Shown in pieces: positions 1 to 12,620 of a DNA stretch of 64,000 bases. Source of the stretch: Phytophthora quininea (lineage: Eukaryota > Oomycota > Peronosporomycetes > Peronosporales > Peronosporaceae); NCBI GenBank assembly GCA_011947345.1, contig JAAVTG010000002.1, positions 186,001 to 250,000 on the forward strand, given 5' to 3'. Numbering within the stretch: position 1 is the first letter of the stretch; every line of letters starts with the position of its first letter. A program made the position numbers and the translations under genes. The notes below the pieces were generated by a model. It worked only from the letters and a program-made list of their open reading frames with translations, did no database searches and had not been told where the DNA came from.

Positions 1-300
1 CCATTTCCAAACGTGACGTTGAACGTTCCGCGATCCACAACAAATTTCATCAATCCGTTCGTTCGCAAGAACTCTTCGCTAACTCCACAGAAATCAGCTC
101 CTTCGTCAAAGAAGGCCGACCCTCGGATAATTGCGTCCTTGAAAACGCAACTAACTTCTTTATCAGATAGCGACTCCAATCCGGCTCTGACTCCGTTTTC
201 TCCACGAAGTACTTCACGTTGTCAGTTTTCCCGGGATCGAAGACCCACGAAATCAGGTTATCATCGGCAGCAGGAGGTCCTAGGATGCCATCCCTAGGAC
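1..300 (-). pseudogene. Retropepsin-like protease fragment of the retroelement (partial)
   Basis: After gag the minus strand continues toward position 1 with a segment reading AFFDEGADFCGVSEEFLRTN. This has the shape of a retropepsin active-site region (hydrophobic-D-x-G-A, then a Ser-Glu-Glu-Phe helix). The usual D-[ST]-G-A is D-E-G-A here. The frame changes near position 130. The rest of the protease and all of pol lie outside the window. Confidence is limited by the short length. Confidence 0.45.
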
Positions 301-308
301 CAGTTAGT

Positions 309-1644
309 TTACATCTGCTTTGATTTTTGACAGATCCGATTGAATAGCGGTGAGCACTTCCCAAATCTTGCTGTCATTTGATGGTAGCGAGGTCGAGGGA
401 GTTGAGAGTGTTGATGCGGCATTGTACCCAGCTTTTCTCGGTTCAAAAGCCATTGGGGTTTTAATTCCGGGTGCAACGCCCAACACTTATCGGCCGTGTG
501 ACCGGTTTCAAGGCAACGAGATGACGAGCAGCGCTGGCCCGTACGACCACGTGGCTTCGTTTCCGCTACCAATGTTTTCTTGGCTGACTTGCTCGTGGTT
601 TTGGCTGTGTCATTGTCGGTTTCCTTCGGATTTAAACCTCTGGCTCCGTCCAGAAGATCATCAAGCGTGTCAAACTCACGGACTTGGAGAAGTTCGCGCA
701 ACTTAGTTGATTTGAGCCCTTTCTTGAACAATATCATCTTGTACTGCTCGGAGACGTCATCAGTTTTACCAAGACGAACAAATTCCTCGATGTATGCGTC
801 TAGTGATTTGGTGCCTTGCTTGCAATCAAAAAACTCGCGACGAGGTCTTCCTCCTTGGCCTTCGTGACGAATCGGTTACGCATCCCTTTAATGATTGACG
901 TCCACGTCCGAGGGCCTTTGTAATCCCGCAACAACCAATGTTTGGCTTTACCTCGCGTATGGTTCATCATAAGTTGGCCAATGCGAGAGTCGACTTGCGC
1001 ATTTTTGAAGTATAATCCGTACGCCGCGTACCAAGTGATCATATTCAGTGCGTACACCTCTATATCCTCAGAATCCTCTCCGCCATAAGCGGGAGTCTCC
1101 TTCTGTTTTAGGCATTTCTCGACCTGCTTTTCCAGTTCCGCTGGAGAGTACACATTTAGGGCGTGATCAGGTGCAGGTCCGGTGACATCCCAATCTGGGT
1201 AGAGGCCGTCAGAGGCAAACACCAGCGAGCCAGGTTCAATTCTATTCACGGTGTCTTTGAGTGTGTTGATGTTGTCGATTGCGAGGCTCACTTCAGTTCT
1301 CAATTCCGTTGATTGGGCGGTTACCATGGCGATGCGAGTTTCCATAGCACTCAATCGTGCTTCTTGTTGCTGCGACATCGCTTGTATTTGGTTGGCGAGT
1401 TGCTGGAGCACAGCTTGATTGTCCTTCATGATCTGGGCACTGGCCATGTGCTTTCTGTCGCTTTTTAGTGCATACTCAGCCATTCCTTTGGCGATGCCTA
1501 CCTGGTCCGCACTTAGGTTTTTAGCTGGGCTTGGATTCCTTCGAAATCTGCCAGAACAGCGCGTAGTGACCTCACTTCTTCGGCTGTTAGAGGCGTCACC
1601 AGCTCGTTTGGACATGAACTTTCATCCATGTTACTGTCGCTCAT
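309..1644 (-). pseudogene. Retrotransposon gag polyprotein, frameshifted
   Basis: Capsid/nucleocapsid precursor of the retroelement. The likely start is the ATG at 1644 (MSDSNMDES). An N-terminal coiled-coil-rich region (about 1500-1250) is followed by a gag-type helical domain around 1000-730, with segments such as HWLLRDYKGPRTW and SLDAYIEEFVRLGK resembling the Retrotrans_gag family. A Cys/His cluster at about 480-540 (C-x4-C-x4-H-x4-C) resembles a zinc knuckle but has one wider gap than the usual CX2CX4HX4C. Frames break near 1525 in an A run and near 845 in a T run. Whether the copy is dead or only mis-sequenced cannot be told here. Confidence 0.65.
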
Positions 1645-2144
1645 TCTTGCTGTAGTCCCTTGACAAAGGCTACTATGTTGCAATATGGTGGCACCCACTC
1701 CTGAAGTAGACTTCACGTTAGGGAGACCAGCCACGTCTTTAGGGCCGAGGAAGCTGCGTTGAAGGCAGGAACGAAGCAAGGACGAGGAACAGCGTTGCTC
1801 TGTTGATGTATTATTTTAGAGTGATGAAGAGGCAATCTTGGCGGCCGTTGTGAAACTACTACCAGTGCCTACTAGTTATAGAACTATGAAAATGAATTCT
1901 GTGATGCCTCACAACTTTCCTGATCTTGTCGACTGCCATTCTCGAGCACATATCTTGGAAATATCTTGTTTAATCTTTCCCAACCGGTAACAGCAAATTG
2001 TAAAGTTGTTGTCGTTGGTACTGCGTAGTTTGTCGATCAATAATACACTGTTGTTCATATCGTAAATGTTGGTAGCAAAGGGTCCTTGTATTGGTCATCG
2101 TCTATAATTTGCAGCGTGTGGAATTTTGAGGCACCACTTGAGGC
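1645..2144. other. Gap between retroelement gag and the nucleotidase gene
   Basis: About 500 bp with no supportable coding region. It should contain the 5' leader (and possibly LTR) of the minus-strand retroelement and the 3' end of the nucleotidase gene. No terminal repeat, tRNA or other element was recognised. Confidence 0.4.
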
Positions 2145-4324
2145 TTACTCGTACGCTCCAACAGGCTGTTCATGGGGCATGCCAATTCGCTCAGGATAGA
2201 AGGTGTGGTTCGACGGATACTCCAAAAGATTCTCCAGGCGAGCCGAGTAAATGTCCACGTAGCGCTGCACGAAGAACGCGAACTGCGAAGGATAGGCATC
2301 GGCTCGGAACACTGAGCCAAAGTTGGCGTTGATCAACGTCTCCATCTCCATCTGAAGTTCCTCGTGAATGTTGACGAGTTGGTCCACGAAAGCATGGTTC
2401 TGACAAATAAAGGAAGTCAGCAATGTATAGCTGAAGATAAAAGAGATTGAAGTGGTCTTACCTGGGGATCGGTTCATTGCGTAACTCATTCTGGATGCTG
2501 CGCATTAACTCTTCCAGTTTACTGATCTGCAAGACAAATCCACCAAAACGGGTAAGCTTTATCTTTCTGTCGTGATTGCAGCATGGCATCCGCGTACCTG
2601 AAAAGCAAGTTTCTGGTATCCCGATGTTCGTTGTACTCGCATTTCATCCTCCAGCTCACTGATGCATCCCATAGAAGATCAACATGATGCCCTTATAAAA
2701 CCATGGCAAATAGTAGTAGGATTTTACCGGATGATTGCACCCGTTCTCCAGCCATTCGCTCGCGAAGGCTCCACCAAATCGGAAAACAAACTGTCACTGA
2801 ATACGAACACCACACAACACTGTAAGCGAAGCTATCATCGACGTGAACAGTTCCCACATACCCGATGTAGAGCACGCGGTTACCAACCCAACCTGTCAGT
2901 TTTGCTAGTTGCTTAACGCTTCCCTGAGTGTAAACTTCGCCGCGTTCCAGGGTACGCACGGCATGCCACTTCGAAAAAGAAAACAGGTTAGCATCCTTGA
3001 ACTGGCGCTGGATTGTCAGGACTGGTGGCTCACCTGCACTTGCTTGTGGCCAATGTCGAGCATACGGAAGGATCGCTGCCGCGTGTAGAACTTTGGCTTT
3101 CGAGCGCTGACGATTACCACATCAAAGAGCTGAAACCGCAACGCACACAAATTAGCAAAACACCACAAGACAGCATTTCTTCGACACGTACCTCTCGCCA
3201 ATCGTCTCCAAGCATGTGTTTTAAGCCTGCGTTAATGTATGGGAACGAACTGTTCGTGCATAGGAAACTTTTTTGCCAGAGTCCTGGTGCGTGAAAATTC
3301 GTTAGTCAACAGCCAATCATGGAGATTGTTAGTGTGCTGAACTCACCCGGATGCGCTCCAGCAGCAGTCGTAAAGTAGCGTTAGGCTCAATGTACTTTGG
3401 CGGGTCCTGGGCAACTTCCTTGTGCATTTCTCCGCTCAGATGCACGTTTGCTATTGCCTGGTGAACATCCTCAACAAGTGCGATCGGCTCGTACTCAATG
3501 TCTCGGTCAATCATGTACTGCACCACGTCCGCGAACAGACACGCGTGGGCGACACTGAAGAGATCGTTCAGCGGCTCCATGTTGTACGTGCGGTCGTACA
3601 CTGCAATATGCCGCGAGCCTCCGTAGAGCTCCATGATCTCATCTCGCGATAGACGGTGGCGACCACGAAACACTGCCGTCGAGGACAGCTTGGAGTGGGA
3701 GCTGATCTTGCAAAGCAGACCTTTCTGCTTGTCGATGGTCAGCCCTCGAATGGCAAAGCTCGGGTCGTATTGAAGCACTGACACGCCTTCCGGATATCGC
3801 AACTTGTTCACCTACACAATTTAAAGATTAGTTGACAGGTCTTTTGAGCTATGTGTTAGCACGCAAATACCATGAAATCTCTGGCTATGGAGTAGATGAG
3901 GTGCTGCAGCTCTTCCGTGTAGTGACACAGCGTGTAGTCATAATCTGCAGCGTGTATCGTGAACAAATCAGGGTTAAATGGAGAAACCAAGAAAGTACCA
4001 TTGCTGAAAGACCCACCAAAGCCGACGACGTCGATATTTGAAAGCCTGCGCAAAGCAAGCGTTAGATACAATTGCCTAATCGAACATGCATATGGTGTAA
4101 TGCACCTACTTCAGGTGGTTGTTGGCGAACACGACGTCCGGTGGCGTGTGGGCGGTCGGGCGGAACGTCTGCACGTCTTGCTCGTAGCTGCCCACCAGCT
4201 CATGGATGGCCGGCAGCGACTCTGGGATGGAAGCGCGCAGCTCCGGCACGAAGGCCAGCGCCGACAGCCGACGCGTAGCGCCCAGGCGAGGCACCCGTAG
4301 CAGCTTGGACGACGCTCGAAGCAT
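2145..4324 (-). CDS. HAD-superfamily 5'-nucleotidase, NT5DC/cN-II family (multi-exon)
   Basis: Predicted cytosolic or mitochondrial purine-type 5'-nucleotidase that hydrolyses nucleoside monophosphates through a phospho-aspartate. The HAD motif I is DYDYTL, created exactly at a splice junction: GGCTTTG|gtgggt...ctgcag|ATTATGAC (intron about 3957-3998) gives GF-DYDYTL. An earlier intron (about 4035-4110) joins NNHLK to LSNIDV. Later exons carry the family blocks IRGLTIDKQKGLL (about 3720-3760), ELYGGSRHI (about 3610), FLCTNSSFPYINAG (about 3220-3270), LFDVVIVSARKPKFY (about 3090-3130) and the motif IV region YIGDSLFSDL across an intron near 2790-2870. The ATG at 4324 gives a basic N-terminus (MLRASSKLLRVPR) that could be a mitochondrial presequence. 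The final exon ends at 2145. The gene appears intact. Confidence 0.88.
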
Positions 4325-5221
4325 GACGACGATGATGAGCGATCGACGTGAGACGGAATGGGTAATACCCATTTATGCACCTATTTTCTGGGTTAAAGTA
4401 CTGTCTGCGTGCGTTGCATATTTGCCCAGTGAAGCTTTGTAGCTTGCATGAGCAATTGGTTTCCCATGTTGCTGCTGTCAAACTGAGGGCCACTCGTGTC
4501 GTATCTTGCAATCAATGACGGCTGGAGCTGACCGTGACCATCATGGGGTGCGGCAGTCTGCAGTTCCGCTTTAATACGCTCCAAGCTCAGGTCGACACTG
4601 TGCGTGGGATCAATATCCCCAGGCGGACACGTCTTGTTGGACGTACTCGTTGACGGGCAAATCCAGCCACAAGGCCATTTGCGACTACACCAAAACATGG
4701 CGACTGCAGGAAGGAGCGTGTTAGGTTCACAACATCCAGGCGGTCAGCTATCAAGAGACTGCCAGCACCAAAATGCCTACCACTGCAAGACGCTGCCGAT
4801 ACACTCGACCGAGCCTGTCAAACGAAAATCCACGCAGCCGATCATGGCTGAAAAGTGACTTCACAAGCAAGGGCTGAAATGGACAGACCGCACGGTACAA
4901 ATCAGGCAACTCGACTCGATGAGTATCCGCTCGGCAGCCGTGAACATCCCACTGCCCATGATTTCCACACTGAAAATAACTCGTACTCAGTACACTTACA
5001 CTCGACGCCATAGTATAAGGTTTCGATCCACTGCTTTACGGGATGATCACGCAGCGCAAAAACGGCCAATTTCGGTGTCTGCGCAAGTGCGTGGCGGTGC
5101 AAGTCACCTCGCTGCCCTGCGTCCGCCTCATTCTCCAACTTGCCACCAAGCCCACACCCCCAACAACACACAGAACTTCCGTGCCAGGCAGCCGCCGTCC
5201 ATCACCATACACTCCTCGTAC
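4325..5221. other. Divergent intergenic region between nucleotidase and ABC-A
   Basis: About 900 bp between two divergently transcribed genes. It holds the ABC-A initiator-like element near 5127-5141. Two short minus-strand frames (4393-4698, Cys-rich N-terminus MFWCSRKWPCGWIC; and 4751-5011) could be joined by an intron with acceptor cttcctgcag near 4695, but no family is recognisable and reading continuity is poor. No gene is called here. Confidence 0.4.
5127..5141 (+). promoter_or_regulatory. INR-FPR-like oomycete core promoter element of ABC-A
   Basis: CTCATTCTCCAACTT resembles the oomycete initiator plus flanking promoter region (GCTCATTYBNCAWTTT). It lies 95 bp before the ABC-A start codon, the distance expected for a short 5' leader. 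It departs from the consensus at the leading bases and in the CAWTTT half. Confidence 0.55.
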
Positions 5222-8200
5222 ATGCCCGGCCCGGCGTCTCCTGCCATGAAGAGCGACAAAGCCGACGACGCGCTCTCGGGGCTGGCGGCCAACCGCACCA
5301 CGTACGCGCACATGCGCACGCTGCTGTGGAAGAACTACACGCTCAAGCGCCGCCACCTGCGCGCCTCGCTGTTCGAGATCGCGCTGCCGTGTCTGTTCGT
5401 GCTGCTGCTTGGCGCGCTCAAGCACCTGGTGGACGACGTCGACGTGCCCGGCGGTTGGAGCGACGACACGACCGCCAAGGGCGACTCCACCAAGGGCAGC
5501 ACCTACAACTTGTACGACCCCAACGGCTTCTCGCTCGGCTACGTGCCAGTAGAGCTGCCCAAGTGGACGCAGACAGAGACCTCAGTCACGGGGCTGCTCT
5601 GGTACATGGCTCGCGAATCTGTTGACAGCGGCGTCAAGCTCACGGAGTTATCCGCCAGCGACTACGCCGCCTGCACCGCTGGTGTTGCCATGCAGGGACT
5701 CGTCGACATCAACACGTCGTCGCAGTTCACGGTGCCCACCGAGTGCGACGGGCGAGTCGTGCCTTACAAGATCGCGGTAGTGCCCGACAACACGTTCACG
5801 AGGGAGTACCTTCTGCAGACGATGGACATCTGGTACCCGCGCGTGAACCTGGTGAATGAGACCGAGTCGCTGCAGTTTGCCAGTCTCAGCGAAAGTGTCG
5901 TTTTCTTCGACACGGAAGACGCGCTGGAGGAGTACGTCAAGAGCAACGACTACGGCAAGAGCCTCGACAACCCACACATCCACGGTGGCATCGTGTTCGA
6001 CCAGTTCCCGAGCGACGACAAGATCGGGTCCTTCTCGACCATCGAGTACACGCTGCGACTCAACTCCACGCAGACCTGGGACAGCGACGTGGGGCAGATT
6101 CCCAAGACGAACGGAGACCCAGCGTCGCTCTACCCTCGCAAAAATCGATCAAGACAGATTACTACACCCGATACACGCTCTCGGGGTTCATGACGCTGCA
6201 AACGCTAGTGACGCGCTTTGTGACTTGCATGCCCGAATGGGATGCATCGACCAAGACCACGACTGGAAAGTGCCAGCGAGCCCAAGCGACTGCAACCGCC
6301 TCGGATGAGCTGGACGACCGTCTGCTGGAATCGCTCGAGAACGACGCCATGCTGAAGGCGGCTCTGTCAGAGTACACCAGCGCTGCTGGGGTCTCGAACG
6401 TTTCTTTCTCGGACGCCTTGGCGTCACTCTCCAATACCACAAAGGAAGCGCTGCTTACGCCGCTGCGCCAAGCCCCGCAGCCGTATCTCGGATCGAGCGT
6501 CGCTCCGTTCCCCATCGAAGCCTTCACGAGCTCGCCATTCTACGACGACATTTCGAGCGTCTTCGGTATCATCTTCATCCTGTCGTACCTGTTCCCGATC
6601 TCGCGCATTCTCGTCGGCCTCATCCAGGAGAAAGAGCTTCGGCTGCGCGAGTACATGAAGATCCTCGGCGTCAAGGAGCGCGCGATTTTCGCTACCTGGT
6701 ACATCACGTACACCGTCATCATGTTCCTCGGTGCGGTGCTGCAAGCGATTGTGGGAATGGTTGGCCTCTTCGCGAACAGCTCCGTGATCGTTATCTTCCT
6801 CTTCTTCTTCTTGTTCGGCCTCAGCGTGCTGTGCTACGGATTTCTGATCAGCACAATGTTCAGCAGTGCGCGTGCGGGGTCATTCATCGGCATGATCATC
6901 TTCTTCCTCATGTACTTCACGGCCCAAGCGTACACGGACAGCAGTCCCGAGAACGACATTACCTACGCTTGCCTCCTGCCGCCGGTTGCGCTTTCGTTTG
7001 GCATCTCCACGATCTCCGACTTTGAGGCTTCGGGTATTGGCGCCAATTTCAGCAACTTGTCGACGCTCGACGTGAACTTTCGGCTGAGTACAGCGCTGCA
7101 GATGTTCCTGGTCGACTGTGTGTTGTACACAATGCTGGGTTTGTACCTGGACAAGGTCCTCCCCAAGCAGTACGGCACTTCCCTCAAATGGAATTTCCCG
7201 TTTTCGCCGTCCTACTGGCGCAACCGGAAGAAACCAGCGCTCAAGGTTGTGAGCGAGTCACCTACTAATTCCTCGGTTGACACCGTCACAGTTGATGTGA
7301 ACGAAAACATTGAACCGGTAAGTGCTGATCTCCGCGAGCAAGAGCGACGTGGTGAAGCACTTTCCGTTCAAAGACTGCGCAAGGTGTTCGACGTTCCTGG
7401 CGGCACAAAGGTGGCAGTGCAGGGGTTGGATATGACCATGTACAACGGACAGATCACCTGTCTGCTCGGTCACAATGGCGCTGGCAAGAGTACTCTCATT
7501 TCGATGCTCACCGGCATGGCGACACCTTCAAGTGGTGACGCGAAATACCGCGGCTTGTCACTAAATGAAGACATGGACGAAATTCGTGAATCGCTCGGCA
7601 TTTGCTTCCAGCACGATGTTCTTTTCGAGGACTTGACTGTCGAGGAACACCTCAAGTTGTTTGGACGCGTGAAGGGATATCGCGAGGATGAGCTACAAGC
7701 GCTAGTCGACACCCAGATCCGTCAAGTTGGGCTAACGGAAAAGCGCGCAGTCCTATCGAAGGAACTATCTGGTGGTATGAAACGCAAATTGTCGGTGGCG
7801 ATTTCCTTGCTTGGTGACAGCTCGCTCGTGTTCCTGGATGAGCCTACGTCCGGCATGGACCCGTACAGCCGCCGTAGCACGTGGGAAATTCTATTGAACA
7901 ACCGTACTGACCGCGTTATGGTGCTCACGACGCACTTCATGGACGAGGCCGACATCCTGGGTGACCGCATCGCCATCATGGCGGAAGGAGAACTTCGCTG
8001 CTGTGGCTCATCGCTGTTTTTGAAGAACCGCTACGGCGCAGGCTACAATTTGACTCTCGTGAAGGACGACGCCAGGTGTGACGACAAGGCCATCGCTGCT
8101 TTGATTTCTTCGTATGTTCCAACCGCACAGCTACTAAGCAATGTCGGAAGCGAGATTGCCTACCAACTTCCACAGAAGAGCTCGCCGCAGTTCGCTGCGA

Positions 8201-11090
8201 TGTTCACCAAGATTGACAAGGACCTGAACAAGCTGGGCTTGCTGTCGTATGGTATTTCGGCTACCACACTGGAGGAAGTCTTCATTAAAGTGGCAGAAGC
8301 GGATGACACGAACCACCAGCACACGCTTGGCTATCGGGAACGTCCGGAAGTAGAGTCTTCTGTGACGTTGCAGAGAACAGGTCTGTTCCTTACGCATCTG
8401 CGAGCGCTAGTCCTCAAGCGATTCCACCACGCCAAACGGGAGAAGAAGATGATCCTCTACACGACGTTCTATCCTATTTTCTTGCTGCTAGCGGGGCTTT
8501 TGATTTTGAAGAGTAGCTCGACCACGTCAGACGACCCGAACATGGTGCTCAACACGGATGCATACAGCGCCGACAACTCCGCCCCGGCGCCGTTCTACTG
8601 CCAAGCGAGTGATTCCTGGTGCAACGAAACTTTGGCGACATATTTTCTGGGGCAAAGGCTCAACAGCTTTCGATCGACTCGCCCGCCTACGACTCGAACT
8701 CGCCGACAGTGTTTAACGTGGCGTATACGGATCCGAAAATCAACGCGACCGACAGTACTGGATATGGACTTCGCATGGGCGAAATGCTCTACAACCGAGG
8801 ATACGGAGCCAACAACACAGAAGCTGTGGATGATCAGTACGGGGCCTACTTGGTGTACGGAGACAGCGACCAGCAGATTTTCGGATACAACCTGTTTGTC
8901 AACACGACGGCGACTCATTCGCCAGTGATTTTCAAGGCCCTGATGGACCAAGCAATTTATCGCTTCTTCGCCGGCAACACCAGCGATCCATCGACGTCGA
9001 ATGTGGATTTGAAGGTGAACAGCCACCCGCTGCCGCTCACTGCCTCAAACAAGGCGCTCTTCGGATCAGTGTTAGCTTTCAGCGCCTGCATCTTCGTGTG
9101 TATCGCCTTCTCATACTTCCCGCTCACGGTGGTCGTCTACTTGGTGCGCGAGAAGGAAGCGAACCACAACTCGAAGCACCAGCAGCTCGTCTCGGGTGTG
9201 TCTCTGACCGCGTTTTGGCTCGCCAACTACCTGTGGGACCTGATGATGTACATTGTTCCATGTATCTCGGCTATTATCCTCATCAAGGCCTTCGACGTGT
9301 CGGCTCTCACGGGCAATGCTGACTGCACGAGCTGTACATCGAACACGTTCCCGGCTGTGATCGTGCTTTTCATTCTGTTTGGCATCGCGGTTTGCCCCTT
9401 CACGTACTGCATGTCGTTCGCGTTCAAGGAGCACGCGGCGTCGCAGACGTTGACGATGAAGATCAACTTCGTCTTGGGCGTTGTGCTCATGATCGTGTCG
9501 TACATTCTCGATGTCATCAGCTCGACCACGTCAGTCAATTCCGTACTGATTTTCATCTGGAGATTGTCGCCGTTGTTCAACCTGGGGAACGGTCTGCTCT
9601 CGCTAGTACTCAACGAGATCAACTCGCTGGCTGATGGCACGACTGAAAAGAAGGACCCGTTCGGAACGGACCTCATGGGCTTCGAGATGATTTTCCTGGT
9701 CTTGACGACCTTCCTCTTTTCGGCTTTGGTGCTCGCGATCGACTATGGCGTGAAGTTTCCTGGCATGAAAAAGCACTCGGATCCTCAGGGTATCGCTGAT
9801 GACAACATGGACGTTGACGAAGATGTCGCTAGGGAGGCTCAGCGCGTTGCTAGCGGTGGGGCAGATGGCGATGCAGTCAAATTAAAGGGACTGCGTAAGG
9901 TCTACAAGGGCGGCAAGGTCGCAGTTTGCGATCTATCGTTTGGCTTGAAGCGGGGCGAGTGCTTCGGCTTCCTCGGTATCAACGGAGCTGGCAAGACAAC
10001 GACAATGAAAATATTAACGGGCGATATCTCCCCGAGCAGTGGCACGGCAACACTTGGAGGCTTCGAAATCCTCTCTCAGCAGATTGAGGTGCGCCGCCAA
10101 ATCGGATACTGCCCGCAGTTCGACGCATTATTTGAGCGGATGACAGTACGCGAGCACCTGGAGCTCTTTGCAGCGATCAAGGGAGTCCAGCGTTCCGACA
10201 TGGACAATGTTGTGACGGAGAAGATCCACCAGCTCAACCTCGCGGACTTCGAGAACAAACTCGCGGGCAGCTTGAGCGGCGGCAACAAACGCAAACTGTC
10301 GGTCGCCATTGCGATGATCGGAAACCCAGCCATCATCTTCCTGGACGAACCGTCTACCGGTATGGACCCGGTGTCTCGCCGCTTCATGTGGGACGTGATC
10401 GCCGACATTTCAACGCGAGGCAAGGAGTCGACGATCGTGTTGACGACGCACAGTATGGAGGAGTGCGAGGCGCTGTGCTCTCGTGTTGGCATCATGGTCG
10501 GCGGTCGTCTTCGCTGCTTGGGCAGCGTGCAGCATCTCAAGTCTCGCTTTGGTGACGGACTGGTCTTCGACGCAAAACTCAATTCGCCGACGCCAGAAGA
10601 AGTCGAGTATCTGCTGCAGCACGTCTTCAGCGATAGCAACGGGTTTGTGACGCAGATGGAGTTGGAAGACAAATGCCGTGCATTCGGCAATGTCGAGCTA
10701 GCAAAGCGTATCACGTCGTCGCACCCGACCGGCTACAGTCTCGCTGCTACGCTTGAGCGCGACGGATTCATCCGACCAGAGGCCTTCAGCTCGTGGTGTG
10801 TGGAGGAGACGCGCTTCGACGAGCTGAACGACTACCTGGTTCAAGCATTCGGCAGCAACGGCGTCACGGTGCTGGAGCGTCAGAATGACTTTTGCCGATT
10901 CAAGGTGCTCGGGTCTCACGGTGATGTCAAGCTGTCCAAGATGTTTGCTCTCGTCGAGGACGTCAAGGACAAGATGCACATCCGCGAGTACAGCGTCTCG
11001 CAGACAACGCTCGAGCAGATTTTCAATTCGTTCGCGAGCCAGCAAGAGGAAGAGCAGGGCGTTGCTCGTGGAGTGTACCAGGCTGCTTAG
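5222..11090 (+). CDS. ABC-A: full-length ABCA-family transporter
   Basis: Membrane ATPase with the ABCA layout TMD1-NBD1-TMD2-NBD2 in one chain of about 1,950 residues; family members move lipids or sterols across membranes, but the substrate is unknown. The ATG at 5222 precedes the conserved YAHMRTLLWKNYTLKRRHL and the first membrane helix, then a large extracellular loop with many cysteines and helices 2-6 (about 6540-7150). NBD1: Walker A GHNGAGKST (7468), signature LSGGMKRK (7765), Walker [12 protein letters not shown]-loop [12 protein letters not shown]2 spans about 8430-9760. NBD2: Walker [10 protein letters not shown] (9975), signature LSGGNKRK (10272), Walker [12 protein letters not shown]-loop TTHSMEE. 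The C-terminus [15 protein letters not shown] is the ABCA regulatory-domain motif. Frameshifts lie at about 6135 and 8645; neither looks like an intron, and the other paralogues read through these positions. Confidence 0.93.
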
Positions 11091-11149
11091 AGGAATTGAT
11101 ACAGTACACTCGTGTTTGATAGCATTATTGGTCGTGTGCTTGTCCTTTA

Positions 11150-12620
11150 CTAGTGTTTCTTGCTGCAAGCATCGTCCACCAAAAAGCCTTCCATGTGATC
11201 GTAAATTCGAGTGACCGACTCCTCCAACACTTGGATGGCCATTCCCAGACTCTTGGGCAAGCGCATTCCTCGGCTTTCAGGCAGACAATCATCGTATCGC
11301 ACGACGGTAAAGTGGCTCTGGATCAGTGTGGCATCTTCGCCTAAGGCCTTCACGCCATCTTGACGCACTTCAACCACCAGGGTCAACGTCGCGTGCGTCC
11401 CAGCATATCCAGCTGGCTCGGAGAGCTTTGGCTCCATGACCGCTCGGTAGATGAATATGGTCCGGTCCTCTTCAATATACTTGCGGACAATTCGCCGCAC
11501 CTTAATCCCCAAGATGTACGACTCCTTCGAGTTTGCAGCGAAGAAGTTCAGCATCGACGTGGCTTTGTCTTCGCCAGGACTCGCTGAGCAAAGCTGGACA
11601 GGCCTGAATTCATGAATACACCGTAAATCTTGCAGCTCCGGTTGACCAAGAGCATTCCAGATCGCTTCATTGGTCTTGGCAGCACTAAAAGGTACAATTG
11701 TTCGCTGGGTGAGCTCGAAGAACACGCCGTTGAGCGTGTACGTGTGCGCATGTCGCCGCTTTCCTGGGCACGGAATGTCGTGCATGTTGATTCTCGTGAA
11801 TAGCGCGTCGACATGCGCGTAGATGTCGTTGACATTGCTTTGCATCTGCTCGAATTTGTCCGAGTTGTTACTGATAAGGTCAGAGCAGGGTTCTTCGCTC
11901 TTTAGACGCTTCATACCGAGCATGTTTGCCATCATCTGCATCACCCGACGGACAAAGTGCCAGTCAGTACAGGAAGGTAGTCACCGGAGCTTCTGTATCT
12001 TCAGCAGCGGTTCAATGCATACCTCGATTCTGGTGCGGCGCTTCAACACGCGCTTTAAGTTCTTGGCTTCTTGGACCTGCAGCTCCATCATCTCGCGAAG
12101 TTCAGTGTTGGTCTTCTCCGCTTCTTGGCGCCGCTCGAGCTGCCTCTGTGCAATTTTCTGCCACAACTGAGACCGCAGCGTCGTGCCGTTTCCTTTGCCG
12201 ACCTTGTCATAAGAGCTCAGCTCTTGCAGTTGAGTGGTTAACTCTTGTATCTCCTTACGAAGTTTCTCGATCCGCTGCTTGGGAGAAATCCGCGTCCGCT
12301 TTGGTTTGCCGACGACGCTATCGGAAGTTGATTCCGCAGCTTTAGGAGCCTCAGAGCTGACTGGTTCGTGGAAAGCTCCGGCTAACCAAGTTGCACACTC
12401 TTCGGCAACACAAATGTCAAGCAGCTCGTCGGTCGTTTGAAAGTCGGCGTCCCAGTCGTCTCCCCGCTGGAGCTTCCAGAAGATCTGGCTCGGGTATTTC
12501 AAGCGAGTGCGCTCGAGTGAATGCGTGCATCTTGGCCCGAGGGACACTGCTGGCGTCGGCTTGGTATTGCGACGGAAACGCAGGCTCGGCGTTCAGCAGC
12601 ATGTTGCTCTTGTCTGGCAT
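11150..12620 (-). CDS. START-A: coiled-coil/START-like protein
   Basis: Two exons with an intron at about 11936-12022 (ATCGAG|gtatgc...gatgcag|ATGATG). The first exon has a basic stretch KPKRTRISPKQRIEKLRKE leading into a leucine-rich coiled coil and a second helix (LWQKIAQRQLERRQEAEKTN). The second exon resembles the lipid-binding-like START-type fold seen in a large oomycete family; this is recognised from family pattern, and no ligand can be named. The basic-coiled-coil part looks bZIP-like but lacks a clear N-x7-R. The start is taken at 12620 (MPDKSNMLLNAEP), which requires one frame change near 12500; otherwise the ATG at 12547 is used. The stop lies 60 bp from the ABC-A stop on the opposite strand. 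START-B is its paralogue. Confidence 0.7.

Larger units (their letters stand above)
1..1644 (-). mobile_element. Ty3/gypsy-like LTR retrotransposon, gag and start of protease (truncated by window edge)
   Basis: The minus strand reads like the 5' part of an LTR retrotransposon: gag, a zinc-knuckle-like segment, then the beginning of an aspartic protease running off position 1. Reverse transcriptase, RNase H and integrase are not in the window. No LTR pair could be identified; the 500 bp upstream of gag may hold leader or LTR sequence but no repeat partner is visible. The reading frame is interrupted at least twice (near 1525 and 845). The family assignment rests on domain order and a retropepsin-like segment, not on a database match. 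Confidence 0.7.

Noticed and set aside
4393..5011. Possible small secreted Cys-rich gene on the minus strand (MFWCSRKWPCGWIC...)
   Set aside because: Two frames can be linked only by guessing an intron, no signal peptide or family is evident, and the region is the divergent promoter of ABC-A.
5036..5425. Long minus-strand frame opposite the ABC-A N-terminus (Arg/Gln/Glu-rich)
   Set aside because: It is an antisense shadow of GC-rich codons in ABC-A; similar antisense frames recur opposite each ABC paralogue.
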